Origin: Penelope pileata
Lineage: Eukaryota > Chordata > Aves > Galliformes > Cracidae
DNA: 64,000 nt
Reading direction: 5' to 3'
NCBI GenBank assembly: GCA_013396635.1
Contig: WBMW01003831.1
Location: 629,425 to 693,424, forward strand
Part shown: positions 1 to 9,997 of the stretch, piece by piece
Position numbering within the stretch: position 1 is the first letter of the stretch
How the letters are laid out: every line of letters begins with the position of its first letter
The notes under the pieces: model-generated
The model's database searches: none
The model's input: only the letters and a program-made list of their open reading frames with translations
Told to the model about the DNA's origin: nothing
Made by a program: the position numbers and the translations under genes

Positions 1-235
1 AGCATCTCCAGCAGTGAGCCCTGGTGGCCAAGAAGGCCAACGGGATCCTGGGGTGCATTAAAAAGAGCATTGCCAGCAGGTCGAGGGAGGTGATCCTCCC
101 CCTCTACTCTGCCCTGGTCCAGGCCTCAGCTGGAGTACTGTATCCAGTTCTGGGCTCCCCTGTATAAAAAAGACAGGGGCCTCCTGGAAAGAGTCCAGCG
201 GAGGGCCACANTGGGTTTAAGTGCCCCAATACAGG
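1..235 (+). mobile_element. CR1 LINE fragment, 3' part of ORF2, cut by window edge
   Basis: The plus strand encodes a decayed stretch of the CR1 reverse-transcriptase C-terminal region (AKKANGILGCIKKSIASRSR, then a recognisable LYSALVQ segment). A frameshift near 125-135 breaks the frame, and an N lies at about 211. The 5' part lies outside the window and the right border is approximate. CR1 is the main non-LTR retrotransposon of birds. This copy looks old and inactive. Confidence 0.85.
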
Positions 236-3200
236 AACTTACCTATGAAGCAACCAAGAACAAAAAAGTAGAGCTCACAACAGCCCTTTGAGCTATATTC
301 TGCTGTGTTTTGTTCTTCCACCTCAGACACATAGGAGGCGGCAAATGGACCAAATTCACCAGAGCTCAGCTACTCATCAGGGATGGGGATGCATGGGGGG
401 GGGGGAGCGTGAAACTAGATACCAAGGCAGCTCTCCGCTCCAGAATCAGTTCTGTTTCTTTTCCATTGATATTAGACACAGAGACTTGACAACTAGTTCA
501 GGAAGTTACCAGTATCTATGACCAACAGCCACAGCAACAGCTCTGCTCTCTCAATCTCTTTGGAAATGAGTGCTCAGTGGGCAGAGCTGCTGCCCCCAGC
601 GCTGCAGAAATCCACCTGCCCCAGCACTGCTCAGAGCCACCACCAGGCACAGCCTGCTTTGGCTGGATGCATGCCACAGCAAGGAATTCAGCTGTATTTG
701 TCCAACCTCAAACACCACCACTTTCTTGCCTTCACTCTCTCCCCAGAATTCTGCACAATTTGAACTCCAGCAACCATGCCTGAGGCATTCCCCACGGAGA
801 GGACAAGGGATGACAGAAGCTCACCACCACGGAAATGCCCCAGTGCCTCCAGCCTCACCTCAGCGCCAGATTCCGACTCGGACTCCGTACTCGACTCCAC
901 CACACACTGCTGCTGTGGAGGAAGAGGGGAAAGAAAGGCTGCTCAGAGCAGAAGCTGAGGCAGCTTTGGGTTGATGCCAAACATCTGCTACAAGCCTTAA
1001 GCACTGTGTTTTCATCACCTGAAGCCACTTTGCTTTCCAAGTGTCCCACATTTGTGGTGCTGATTGGGTTGTGCAAACGAGACACAAGGGAAAACAGAAG
1101 CCTTTCTCCCTGAAAAGCTTCCTCTCTCCCTTTTTTGCTTCTTTGCAGGTGAATTGAACCATTCACATAGGAATTGATTCACCATTTTAATTGATTTATT
1201 CACATGCTTCTCATCAGCTGCTCTCCAGCACAGCGACCTGCACCCCCAGGCTGCTGGCAAAGCCACTGCACAGTCCGTGTCATACCATAACACGGAGATA
1301 AAGAAACAGCAGTGAGAAAAAAAGTTACCATGTATTTATGTGCCAGCCTTTCTATGCAGTCTGAGCTCTTAACAGCATCCTTCATCTCCTGAGCATCTAA
1401 CAAAACAGAAAGAGGGGAGGAAAACACATTACAGAAAGTGCTCCTTGATCAATTGCCTGGACTTGGTAATCCCCTTTGTGCTGAAATGTCTGTCCATTAC
1501 TCACAGCCTGTGCTAAGGCAGTAATTAGCAGCAGCTTCTGGTTAAAACACAGACGAGGAGCAGCCACTGTCTTCTTCCGAGACAGTAACTGGCATCATGG
1601 GTCACTCACACACCACGAGAAAGATACACGCTTCTGTGAGCAGCAGCTTATACTCCATAAAGGGGTTTTGGTTGTTCAAGAGAAGACACTGGAGATTTTC
1701 AGAACCATCAGAGAGATGTTTGTACTCAAGGCATCACACCAGCAAGCACAAAGCCGTGCTCAGACCCAGCCCCACACGCAGCCCTCCCTGCAGGGCCCTG
1801 CTCACCTCTGCCCAGGAGCCGCAGCCGCCGCCTCCTCCTGCGCTGCCCGCTGCCCAGCGGGGCTGTCCTGCTGCCCCCAGCTGCCTCCCGGCTCAGCTCC
1901 CTCCGCATGGAAGCGGCTCCCTGCCGAGAAACAGAACTAAAGCGAGGAGGAGAGTCAAGGCCTCCTGCCAAAGCACCCTGTGCCACAGCTGAAGGCTCCA
2001 GACCCCTCCCCAGAACCAGTTCACATAAGTCATACGTGTGCAGACCTGCAGCAGAAACCCACGGAACACAGCAGTTCGGGTGCTCCAGTGGTTACGCTGC
2101 TCACACCCAAAGCACGCTTACACACAGACGAGCACATGCAGTGACCGCTGAGCCTGCAAGGCCTGATGGTGGCCAGAGGAGCTTTGCTCCCCCTCTGCTC
2201 GCACCAATTTACCTTCTGTAGCCCCATTTCGTTCACAACCCTCAGAAAATAGCCCAAAGCCAAGGAAGGGTAAAAGCCTCAGCAAAACAAACATCTGCTC
2301 CTGGAGCCAGCAGCTGCTTCCCAGCATGAAAAGGTCCCAGGAGCAGAGCTCTGGAGAGGGAGAGCAGCTGCAGAGGAGCAGCCCCAGCAGCCTCCACATT
2401 CCCCCCACCCCACTCCTGCCTCCAGCTGAGCTGGGCACACTCCGCTGCATGCCCCTCTTCCTCCCCAGATGCCTCCTTTTCTATCTCCTTACCTTGTCTG
2501 CCCAGGCCTGGACCAATCTGATAGTTATTCCCCTCCTCTTGGAAAAGTGCTCTCACAACCAAACACAGACCCAAGTCTCCTCCAGCCCTCAGGAGTGGAT
2601 CTGAGCAGAGCTGGCAGCACCAGCTGACACCAATGAGTGCATGCAGTCACCACCCCTCATCCCCACACCTGGCTTGGATGGCCTCTCCCCCACACAGGCC
2701 AGCCCAGAACCAGCTACTGAGCTTCACAAGCAACAGGTGTCAGCAATAAGGCCCTCACCAGGTGGAAGGCAGAGAACTGTCGGTCTCTGAGGGACAAATC
2801 CAATGCTGGATACTTTGTGGGATGCAGACCATGAGAGTTGTCAGGTTTCTTGGCTTTCTTTTGTACTTCAGAGGCAGCACGAGCTGGAGACCTGAACAGG
2901 GGGTTAAAGAACAGGTTCTGTTCTTGACTCTTCTCTGTGTCTTGATGCATGAGTTTGGAACAGTGACTTCCCAAAAGGAATGAGTTAGCGCTGCTTGAGA
3001 GCTCCGACACATCAACACACCAGGCAAGCAACTGCCCAGTAGGTAAGAGCTGTTTCTTCTTTAACCACCACGTGAGCAAAGCTGTGGAACATCATCTGTG
3101 CTCAGAATCGAGTGGTCAGAGAGTTCCGTCTTAGAGGAGCACACACAGCTCACTGGGCTCTGGAGCACCACACACAGCCTGCTGTGAATGAGGCATTCGC

Positions 3201-5817
3201 CAGTCATTTGCTAAGCTGCCACCATTGCCATGCAGCAGCACTTTGCACTTCTGTACAGCTGCAGGAGAGCCACGCCGAGCGCTCCCCAGCAGCCATCAGG
3301 GCAGAAGCCAAGGCTGCTCAGGCTGAAGGGCGGCTCCCACAGCAGGCAGCACGCACCTTCCTGCTTTTCAGAAAGCTTCCTGCGTGCTCCTGCGTTGTTG
3401 ATGCACACAGTGGACACCTTACAGCACATAGATACAACTCAAGCTTTAAGCCAGAAAGCCACGCAAACATCTGCTGAAGGAATTTCATTTTTAAAGGCTG
3501 GCCAGACTATTGCTGGTTTGCTTCCAAGTTTGTTCCCAAGTACCAGAGAGGAAATATTTTGCCTGACTTGGAAACCAGCTTCTTAGTAACCCACACGTTT
3601 CTCTGCCAGGCTGATGCTGGGCTGAAGTTTCATAGGAGTGCCCACACCCCCTTCCTTCCTTTGAGGCTGAAAGAACAAGGATGGTATTCTGGTGGCCTCT
3701 GTTCTCTCAGCCCCTTCCTTAGGTTCAAGGCTGGGGTCTTGTAATTAGGATGCTGAGAATAATGTGAAAATAATGTGTTTTTTTTTTTTTTTTAAAAAAA
3801 GTCCTTTGTACATTCCTACTCTCAGTTCAGTTGCGTCTGTAACTGCACCGTCTGAAGAAGGTGGGGTGTGAAATCCTAACCGCAGGCTGACAGAAGTCAC
3901 TCCACCCACTCCACGAGCTGCCCTGCGGATGCTCCACCTGCTCCTCAGCGTTCTGTGCACTTTGCAATACAGCTCAGCATCTGAACACTGCAACTCTTCC
4001 ATTTCTACGCATACATCCATGGCATGCCAAAGGCACTGCTGTTCCCAGAGTCATCTAATCCCAACAGCTGAAGGACAAAGGTTACTCTGGGGACTTCTCA
4101 TGTATGTTCTGCTCCACTTTGATTTGATGTTTCACCAGACTTTTGGGGACTGTTCAACAAAAGCTTTCTAACACACAGAGCTCTTCGCTTGAATACATGC
4201 CTGACTTCTGGGAATGCAGCCTGCCTGTTTTAATTGCTACTCCCAGTGGATTTCATGCCTGAACATCAAGGGATGTGTTGGAATTAATTGAACAACACAA
4301 TAAACCAACCAGACACCTTTCTGCAGTTTCAGCTCTTCTGTTCATCATTTATGGTTGTGTCACTGTTCAAACAGACTGAGCGATGGACAGCACAAGATCT
4401 GAATGGGGGCTCTGTAAGATGAGAGAAGGCTTAAGCTGAGTACTTGCAATATAGCTGTTGCTCTGACCAGCTAGCCAGCTTTAGCAAACTTTTCAAAATC
4501 CACTGCCCTCAGGAGTACCCCCAGTCCTTAAAGCAGTTCTCGTACAGTAAGCTTGATGTGTATGCTCAGCAGAGATAGAAAAGCTTCAGGTGAAATGTTT
4601 GTGTTCAGCCCAGACTCAGTCACTGCTGTTACCAATAGCCTGAAGATGAATATTTTCCAGCTTAAAATTACAGAGCTCACCACGTTGTCTCTGAGCTCCT
4701 ACAGATGGGACAGAACTGCAGGGTGAACAGCAGTGTCCAGGCAACACGAGAGGACAGGTGGGCCCCGTTCCCATCTCAAGGCACCGATATTCTGTGGATC
4801 CCCAAATCCACCTGTTCTGTCCAGGCAGAAGTGGCACAGATACCAAGTAGTTGCAGCATCTCATTTTTACAGAAAAAGAAAGCATGCAAATCATTTTTGT
4901 CCAAACCATGGATGGGAATCACGGGTGTTTACAGGTTGTGTCATGCTTTTATTACTCTCTGGAAAGCAGACTGGAAGAAAAGCAGAGGAGGCTGCTGAGA
5001 ACTGAGCAGGAAGAAAACTCTGAATTCTCACAACTCCATTTAATGAATGGTGCAGGCTGTACCAGCTGCTGCTCCGGATCTAATTTCAAATTGAAACAAT
5101 GCACCTGGTGACTGCTGTTACAGTACATGCTGACAGTGCTAAGTGTCCGAATCACTATCTGCAAATAGTGCCTTCACTGAACTAGCATGACCCTCCTTCA
5201 GGGATTTGCTCTGTGCAGTAACATTTGGCTGTTTCCCAGTGATTTCGTAACATTCTGGCCCTGGAATTGCTGAAGCATTGCTTGATTGTACCACCAAGAA
5301 ATACGTATCACACTCTCAAGCAGCACAGAAGGCAATGATGGCTCCACAGCACATGAAGCTGGTCCCTTATCACTTCTTTGCCTCAGGGCTGGAGCATGGT
5401 ATCTTTAGCAGGACTGCTGCTCATTGAAAAGACAGCGAGTACCAGGAGTGCTCTGGCCAGCTCTTACCACAGCAAGTGCCAGAAACAGTTCGTGTCAGCT
5501 GAGGGCTCCGGGGAGTGAAGGTGCTGCACACAGATTGGTCCAACTCGTAAGAGAAAAATTAAACATGAGATTTCATGAAGAAAGTAAGTTGTAGCCGTAG
5601 CCAAAACAATCATGATTTTGATGCCTTAATTCTTCCACACAACAGCCAGCATCACAAAAAGGAAGCTAGGATAAATACCTTTCACAGTACCTTAAAGACA
5701 AGACAAAGCCTTATTTTTTTAAAAAATACTGCAGCCATGCCTGCTTTAGGTGACTTGAAGGGTTTTCATTATTTTTTTCAGTGGTGCATTGTAGAACTGG
5801 AAACATTTGGGTTTTGT
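236..5817. other. Intergenic stretch, no recognised gene
   Basis: Apart from the GC-rich spot at 1.75-2.0 kb (listed separately) I see no conserved protein, RNA gene or repeat that I can name. Open frames here are short, overlap on both strands and lack family signatures. A poly-T/poly-A run lies at about 3777-3800. The trailing part, just left of 5818, would be the 3' UTR of the minus-strand gene ending at 5818. A minus-strand AATAAA lies near 4950, but its use is a guess. Confidence 0.5.
1806..1908 (-). CDS. Candidate first coding exon, arginine-rich, unidentified
   Basis: In a locally GC-rich patch the minus strand has an ATG (1906-1908) followed by 34 open codons starting MRREL and containing a run of six arginines. 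It ends at a good splice donor (AGAG then gtgagc, donor at 1805-1800). If real, the gene would continue leftwards out of the window. A basic N-terminus before an intron occurs, for example, in type II membrane proteins, but nothing here proves that. No TATA box or other promoter signal was identified. It could equally be a chance open frame in GC-rich DNA. Confidence 0.2.
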
Positions 5818-6277
5818 TCACACATCACCATCCCACTCTGGTAGTGAGGGCTGCTGCTGAACAGCTGTAATTGCATTCTCCAGAAATTCCCCAGATTTTG
5901 AAGGCTCAACATCCATGGGTGAGGAGCATTCAGGCACCTGGGGCCACATTGCTGCTGTGCTAGGTCCAGACTTCCGAGACACCTCTTGTAAGTTCCCTAT
6001 AATTGCTGGTGAAGCAGATTTCTCCTCGATGTTCACTTCCATTGATGTTTCAAGATCATTTTCTGGTGCCATGTAAATGTCACTGTGGGACTCTCTAACT
6101 GGCAGGACTGAATTTCCAGGTGTAAGAACAAGCTGTTGATCTTCTGAAGGAGAAATATCTCCCAAAGCTCCTGCCTCTGGCTCATCCTGCATCTGTACAG
6201 GTTTGACTCGCCTGTGACATTGACCCCTAGTGAAACTCATACTGTAGCTTGAGTAGAACGATCTGTCTTCTGAATAA
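5818..6277 (-). CDS. Putative terminal coding exon of an unrecognised gene
   Basis: The minus strand is open for 153 codons to a TGA at 5818-5820. The peptide is hydrophilic and probably disordered, rich in Ser, Glu and Pro, and ends LPEWDGDV. The frame stays open upstream of the ATG at 6238-6240, so that ATG need not be the start. Three AGs precede it behind a pyrimidine-rich tract: ttttag, tttccag and actgcag. The last one (exon start 6277) is in phase with the next candidate exon upstream. I do not recognise the protein. It is not HSP90, WDR20, MOK or DYNC1H1 as I know them. In mammals I know of no coding gene directly downstream of HSP90AA1 on this strand. Confidence 0.55.
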
Positions 6278-6706
6278 CTGCAGTAAGCATCTGGAAACTA
6301 AAATAAAAGGACTCCAAGTGAGTGAGGTGTTCTGCACTGTATGGACCATTTCTTACCAAAGGAAGCACTGAGTTATTCCACAGATCTTCCTACGTAACAT
6401 CTCCTTTGAAACAGAAGCTTGTTAACAGCTTCTTAAGTATTGCTTCAGGAAAAACTAGCAAAGCAGTACTTAAAGCCTCATAAAAATAAACAGGTTTTAG
6501 TTTAAGAACTACCACAGAAAAATATACTGAATATATTCTCTAACATAGAAAGGTAACTCAGCAGCATCACTTAAAATCAGCCATAAGCAGGTAAAAGTGA
6601 AATACACTTGGATACTGTATCCCTGTATTTTAAAGCACGAAAAAAGCTTGCCTCTGTTAATGGCACAATGGAGAATTCTGTGCAGCAGGGTCAAGAAGCC
6701 ACATAC

Positions 6707-6751
6707 CCTTCACTGCCCACCTTCTGCCTCATCATCCCATCAGAACTGTAC
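6707..6751 (-). CDS. Candidate internal exon of the same unrecognised gene
   Basis: This is a 45-nt exon with acceptor ttctttcataccaag (exon start 6751), or 39 nt if the next AG 6 nt on (ctgtac on the plus strand) is used. Both choices keep the frame. The donor is GG then gtatgt at 6706-6701. Only one of three frames is open. That frame begins with one nucleotide completing a codon and ends with two, which fits the exon on either side. The short length makes an individual call weak. The support comes from the phase match. Confidence 0.35.
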
Positions 6752-7161
6752 CTTGGTATGAAAGAAAGCACGTCTCCTCTGTCTCATCTTCATGCTGTGG
6801 CTATGGGCTCCGAGTGCTCCTCTGATACACCTCCTCTTTTTCTTCATCCTCAGACCAGCCATAGTTCAGATGGAGTTTTATTCACTGGGCATTTTTTTAA
6901 CCTTAATTTTTTTTTTTTTTTTTTAAAAAATACTGTTTATACAACTGACTAGCATAAAACCACGTCCTCGTCTGAAATTTTTCATTGAAAGGTTTGTTTT
7001 CAATGAAGGACAGTATCCTAATGCCTTAACCCTGACGTGCCATCCAAGAGATCAGCATCAACAGGAAAACATCCTGAACCTGATTGTCAGCAACATTATC
7101 TCTGAACAAAGGGAAAGAGTACGACCAAGCTATGAACAACAATTTCCTTGTAATCACTTAC

Positions 7162-7233
7162 TCAGCGGTCGGCTCCACTGTCCTGAAGTTCCAATAAGCA
7201 GGAATATTTTTCAAATTCGTATCTAATCCTTTA
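7162..7233 (-). CDS. Candidate internal exon of the same unrecognised gene
   Basis: This is a 72-nt exon (multiple of three) bounded by acceptor atcaatattcag and a strong donor, GA then gtaagtg (7161-7155). It encodes a segment including LKNIPAYWNFRTVEPTA. It enters and leaves in phase 2, matching both neighbours. The pyrimidine tract of the acceptor is weak. Confidence 0.4.
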
Positions 7234-7470
7234 CTGAATATTGATGTGCATTTCTACTTGGATCAACTTGTGAACTCTACGCAGCGTTGTGCTTCTCTGT
7301 AAGCAGAAACAGCCTTGAGAAAGGTTAACAGTCACTATTAGATCACTAGTGGCCTCTGTAAGTTCTACCGCTGTGCTCCACAATGCTTCTACTGTTAAAC
7401 AAAGCCCAAGAACTACTACAACATTGCAAGAGCTGAGCAAGCTTATCTGTGATTACAGTGTCATTCTTAC

Positions 7471-7538
7471 TTGCTAAAATGTATTCCAGCAATAAGCTTT
7501 AAGTGATGGGAGCTCTCCATTATATGCCAAACCAAAAC
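7471..7538 (-). CDS. Candidate internal exon of the same unrecognised gene
   Basis: This is a 68-nt exon with donor GCAA then gtaaga (7470-7465) and acceptor caaaatag. The acceptor has a poor pyrimidine tract and is the weakest splice site in the set. The open frame includes WHIMESSHHLKLIAGIHFS. It changes the phase from 0 to 2, exactly what is needed to join the exon at 8189-8263 to that at 7162-7233. Confidence 0.3.
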
Positions 7539-8188
7539 CTATTTTGTCATTGTGTCCTTTTTGTAGGATTTAAGATGGGACTGCTCTGGTAGCATAATGC
7601 AGAAAACAACTCAAGTTACGTTGTAACAAATGTTGGAGAAGTTTTACCTGTTTTTACCCGAGTTCTTTTCAAACACGTAAACATCCAAGGGAGGTAAAAA
7701 GCTTGACCGTTTCCTATGCCACACTGCATTTTAAACTTCAATGTACTAATCAGAAGACATTTCAAAATTATACATATATTTTTTATAAAGACCTTGTAGA
7801 ATAGATCTAGTCATAAAACACAGCTATCTTAAAATTCAAGTACTTCTAAGTGCTTTGTGCACTATTATTAATATCTTGGAGACATTACCTGAAGCAGATT
7901 AAAATCTATTGACACAGTAGTTTTCAACATTTAATCATCACCAAGATAGATTTACCTTTTAATCAGTTTTTATTACTCACAGCCCAAAAAACGTTCATAC
8001 TGATGGGCACACATTTAACCCTGCGACCCCCAGAAGCCAAAACAGTGCCTGTTTTGATGTCATACTCATTACTACGGCAACGTATTCCTAAGGGAAGAGA
8101 CCGTCGCTGAATGCGTAGGAGATCTCATTTCCAGGCTGGGGCAGGGAATAACAGAAACACGTGGCCTCACTAAGAAGCATTTTCTTAC

Positions 8189-8263
8189 CTTTGCCTTGCC
8201 TCTGCTATGTCTAATTTTCCCTAACACATTAAATACCAAGTTCTTCTGTAGTCTTTGAGATGC
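8189..8263 (-). CDS. Candidate internal exon of the same unrecognised gene (most upstream one found)
   Basis: This is a 75-nt exon, phase 0 at both ends, with acceptor cttgaaattacag and near-consensus donor AAG then gtaaga. The encoded peptide is basic (ASQRLQKNLVFNVLGK and on). The other two frames contain stops. I found no convincing start exon between here and the HSP90AA1 3' end. The gene either starts in an exon I missed or continues upstream across HSP90AA1. Confidence 0.35.
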
Positions 8264-9254
8264 CTGTAATTTCAAGTGATTTTGAATATTTTAAGTAATG
8301 ACAACATAGTAATAGTATGGAAGCTTAATGTCTTCAATACAACGAGCTACAATATATTATAGCTGCCAGAAGACAACCAATTTCTCTAGCTACCGAGTTG
8401 AACAAAACCTTTGCAACAAGGTTACAGACATGACACAAACCACTGGTCACTGGGTGGAAGTGCTTTCTGGAAGGCACTTAGACAACTCCTTCTCAGCAGT
8501 GTAGAATTCTCCCTGCCAGTGATAAATGTGAACAACTCCCCACTAAGCTACTAAGGGTGGCCTAAAGAACAAATTAAGTTTCCATGGAACATCTGGGGTA
8601 TTGAAAGTGTATTAACTGCTGTCCTATGAACGAAGCATGCATTAGACTCCCCCCGTCCCAAAAACGCCTCAACATCGAACAAAATCCTTTAAGGAACTAG
8701 GAACAAGAACTGAAGCAAGGAACTGCTACTTTGAACCAGCTTGCTGAAAAATTCACTACCTAGGAGATGGTGCTACCATCAAAACTTCAAGGTTCTTCAA
8801 CTTACTACAAACACAAAAAACAGTTCTATTCTAAGTGATCTTGGTTCTATAGCAGTCTGTCATCACCAAAGGACTATAGTTTTCACCTAACACACTATAC
8901 AGACTTAGAAGCTAATAATGCCATTAACTGTTTATTCTCTCTTCATGCCAGTACAGTGTAGAAATATTCGAAGACCTTCAACTGCTTACTCCCAACTTCA
9001 AAGACCTCCTTGAACATACACCACATAAAGCCAGTCTGGTAGACCTGGCTCAAGTCACTTAAAACTAATCAATTCATCTACAGCAGACACTTCACGCTGT
9101 TTTCTTTGAAGAAAACAGACCAAGGAAAACAGAACGCCATGTAAACCCCCTTGTGAATTGTAGGCTTGAAGTCAGCAAACCAATACCTGAAATCCAAAGC
9201 AGCACTCAGAACAGCACTTTTTCAACCCCCCCAGTTAACAAACAAGACAGCGAC
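8264..9254. other. Spacer between HSP90AA1 poly(A) site and the putative upstream-strand gene
   Basis: No recognisable gene. Two open minus-strand snippets end at splice-like sites: a segment with donor gtaagc near 8985, and one with an acceptor-like ctggcag near 8515. Neither joins in phase with the exon at 8189-8263. I leave them uncalled. Confidence 0.4.
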
Positions 9255-9273
9255 ACAACTCATTCTTAACACT

Positions 9274-9279
9274 TTTATT
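9274..9279 (-). terminator. HSP90AA1: HSP90AA1 polyadenylation signal (AATAAA)
   Basis: The plus strand reads tttatt, i.e. AATAAA on the transcribed strand, 609 nt after the HSP90AA1 stop codon. Cleavage is expected 10-30 nt further, near 9255. The 3' UTR is therefore about 9255-9887, AT-rich as usual for this mRNA. Confidence 0.65.
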
Positions 9280-9887
9280 CTTACAGTTCTAGGTTTGAAC
9301 TGTACATGCAGAGTTGCATAAGTCACAATAGAGATTTACAGTGGATTCTATTCTATGGTAGAGTGCAATCCAGAATCCTTGAACAGTATAAAAAACAACT
9401 TTAAACATCAAGACCTTGTTAGGAGCAAAAGGGTTAAAGCTTCCCCAAGTATTTCAGCTCTCATAGATACCTAGTTACTAGGTACTCTATGTTAGACATA
9501 TTCAGAGTTGAAGAGCTGTATAACACTAAACAAACTTTAACATCCAGATGTCATACCGTCTTTGTTACTTTTCTGGCAATTAAGAATAAGTCAAAAAACC
9601 CTGCCACCTGCAACCAACTACTACAGACAAAAATAACTACTCCTTACTTGCCTGTCTAGGGTTGTACAGTGTTAAAGAAAATATTCCCTCAATGGCATTT
9701 GTATCTCACATCAGCTGAAAAAGCAATGTAACAAAAATAAAGGTATAACATCTTTGAAAATAAATATAAAGAGGGAATGCAGACAAAGTGTCAAAGATTT
9801 TTTTTTTGGCAGGTAACATTCATAATATACAAAATATAACTTATTCATATTAGCCAAGGAAACATTCATTAGTTCCTGTAAACGGTT

Positions 9888-9997
9888 TTAATCCACCTCC
9901 TCCATGCGTGATGTGTCATCATCTCCTTCAAGAGGTGGCATCTCCTCAGTAACTGCTGGACTAGCTTCCTCTGCAGCAGTATCATCTTCATCAATGC
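9888..9997 (-). CDS. HSP90AA1: HSP90AA1 exon 11 (residues 693-728 and stop)
   Basis: Last coding exon: an acidic tail ending [10 protein letters not shown] and a TAA stop at 9888-9890. MEEVD is the docking peptide for TPR co-chaperones such as HOP, CHIP and FKBP51/52. Acceptor ttgttacag. Confidence 0.97.

Noticed and set aside
2118..2604. Several overlapping open frames of 90-110 codons on both strands
   Set aside because: Mutually overlapping, low-complexity composition and no recognisable domain or splice structure. Most likely chance.
7231..7440. 69-codon minus-strand frame between two candidate exons
   Set aside because: It runs through the acceptor of the 7162-7233 exon and is best seen as intron sequence. 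No splice sites of its own.
8920..9060. Minus-strand open segment ending at gtaagc near 8985, possible further exon of the unrecognised gene
   Set aside because: The acceptor lacks a pyrimidine tract and the phase does not fit the exon at 8189-8263.
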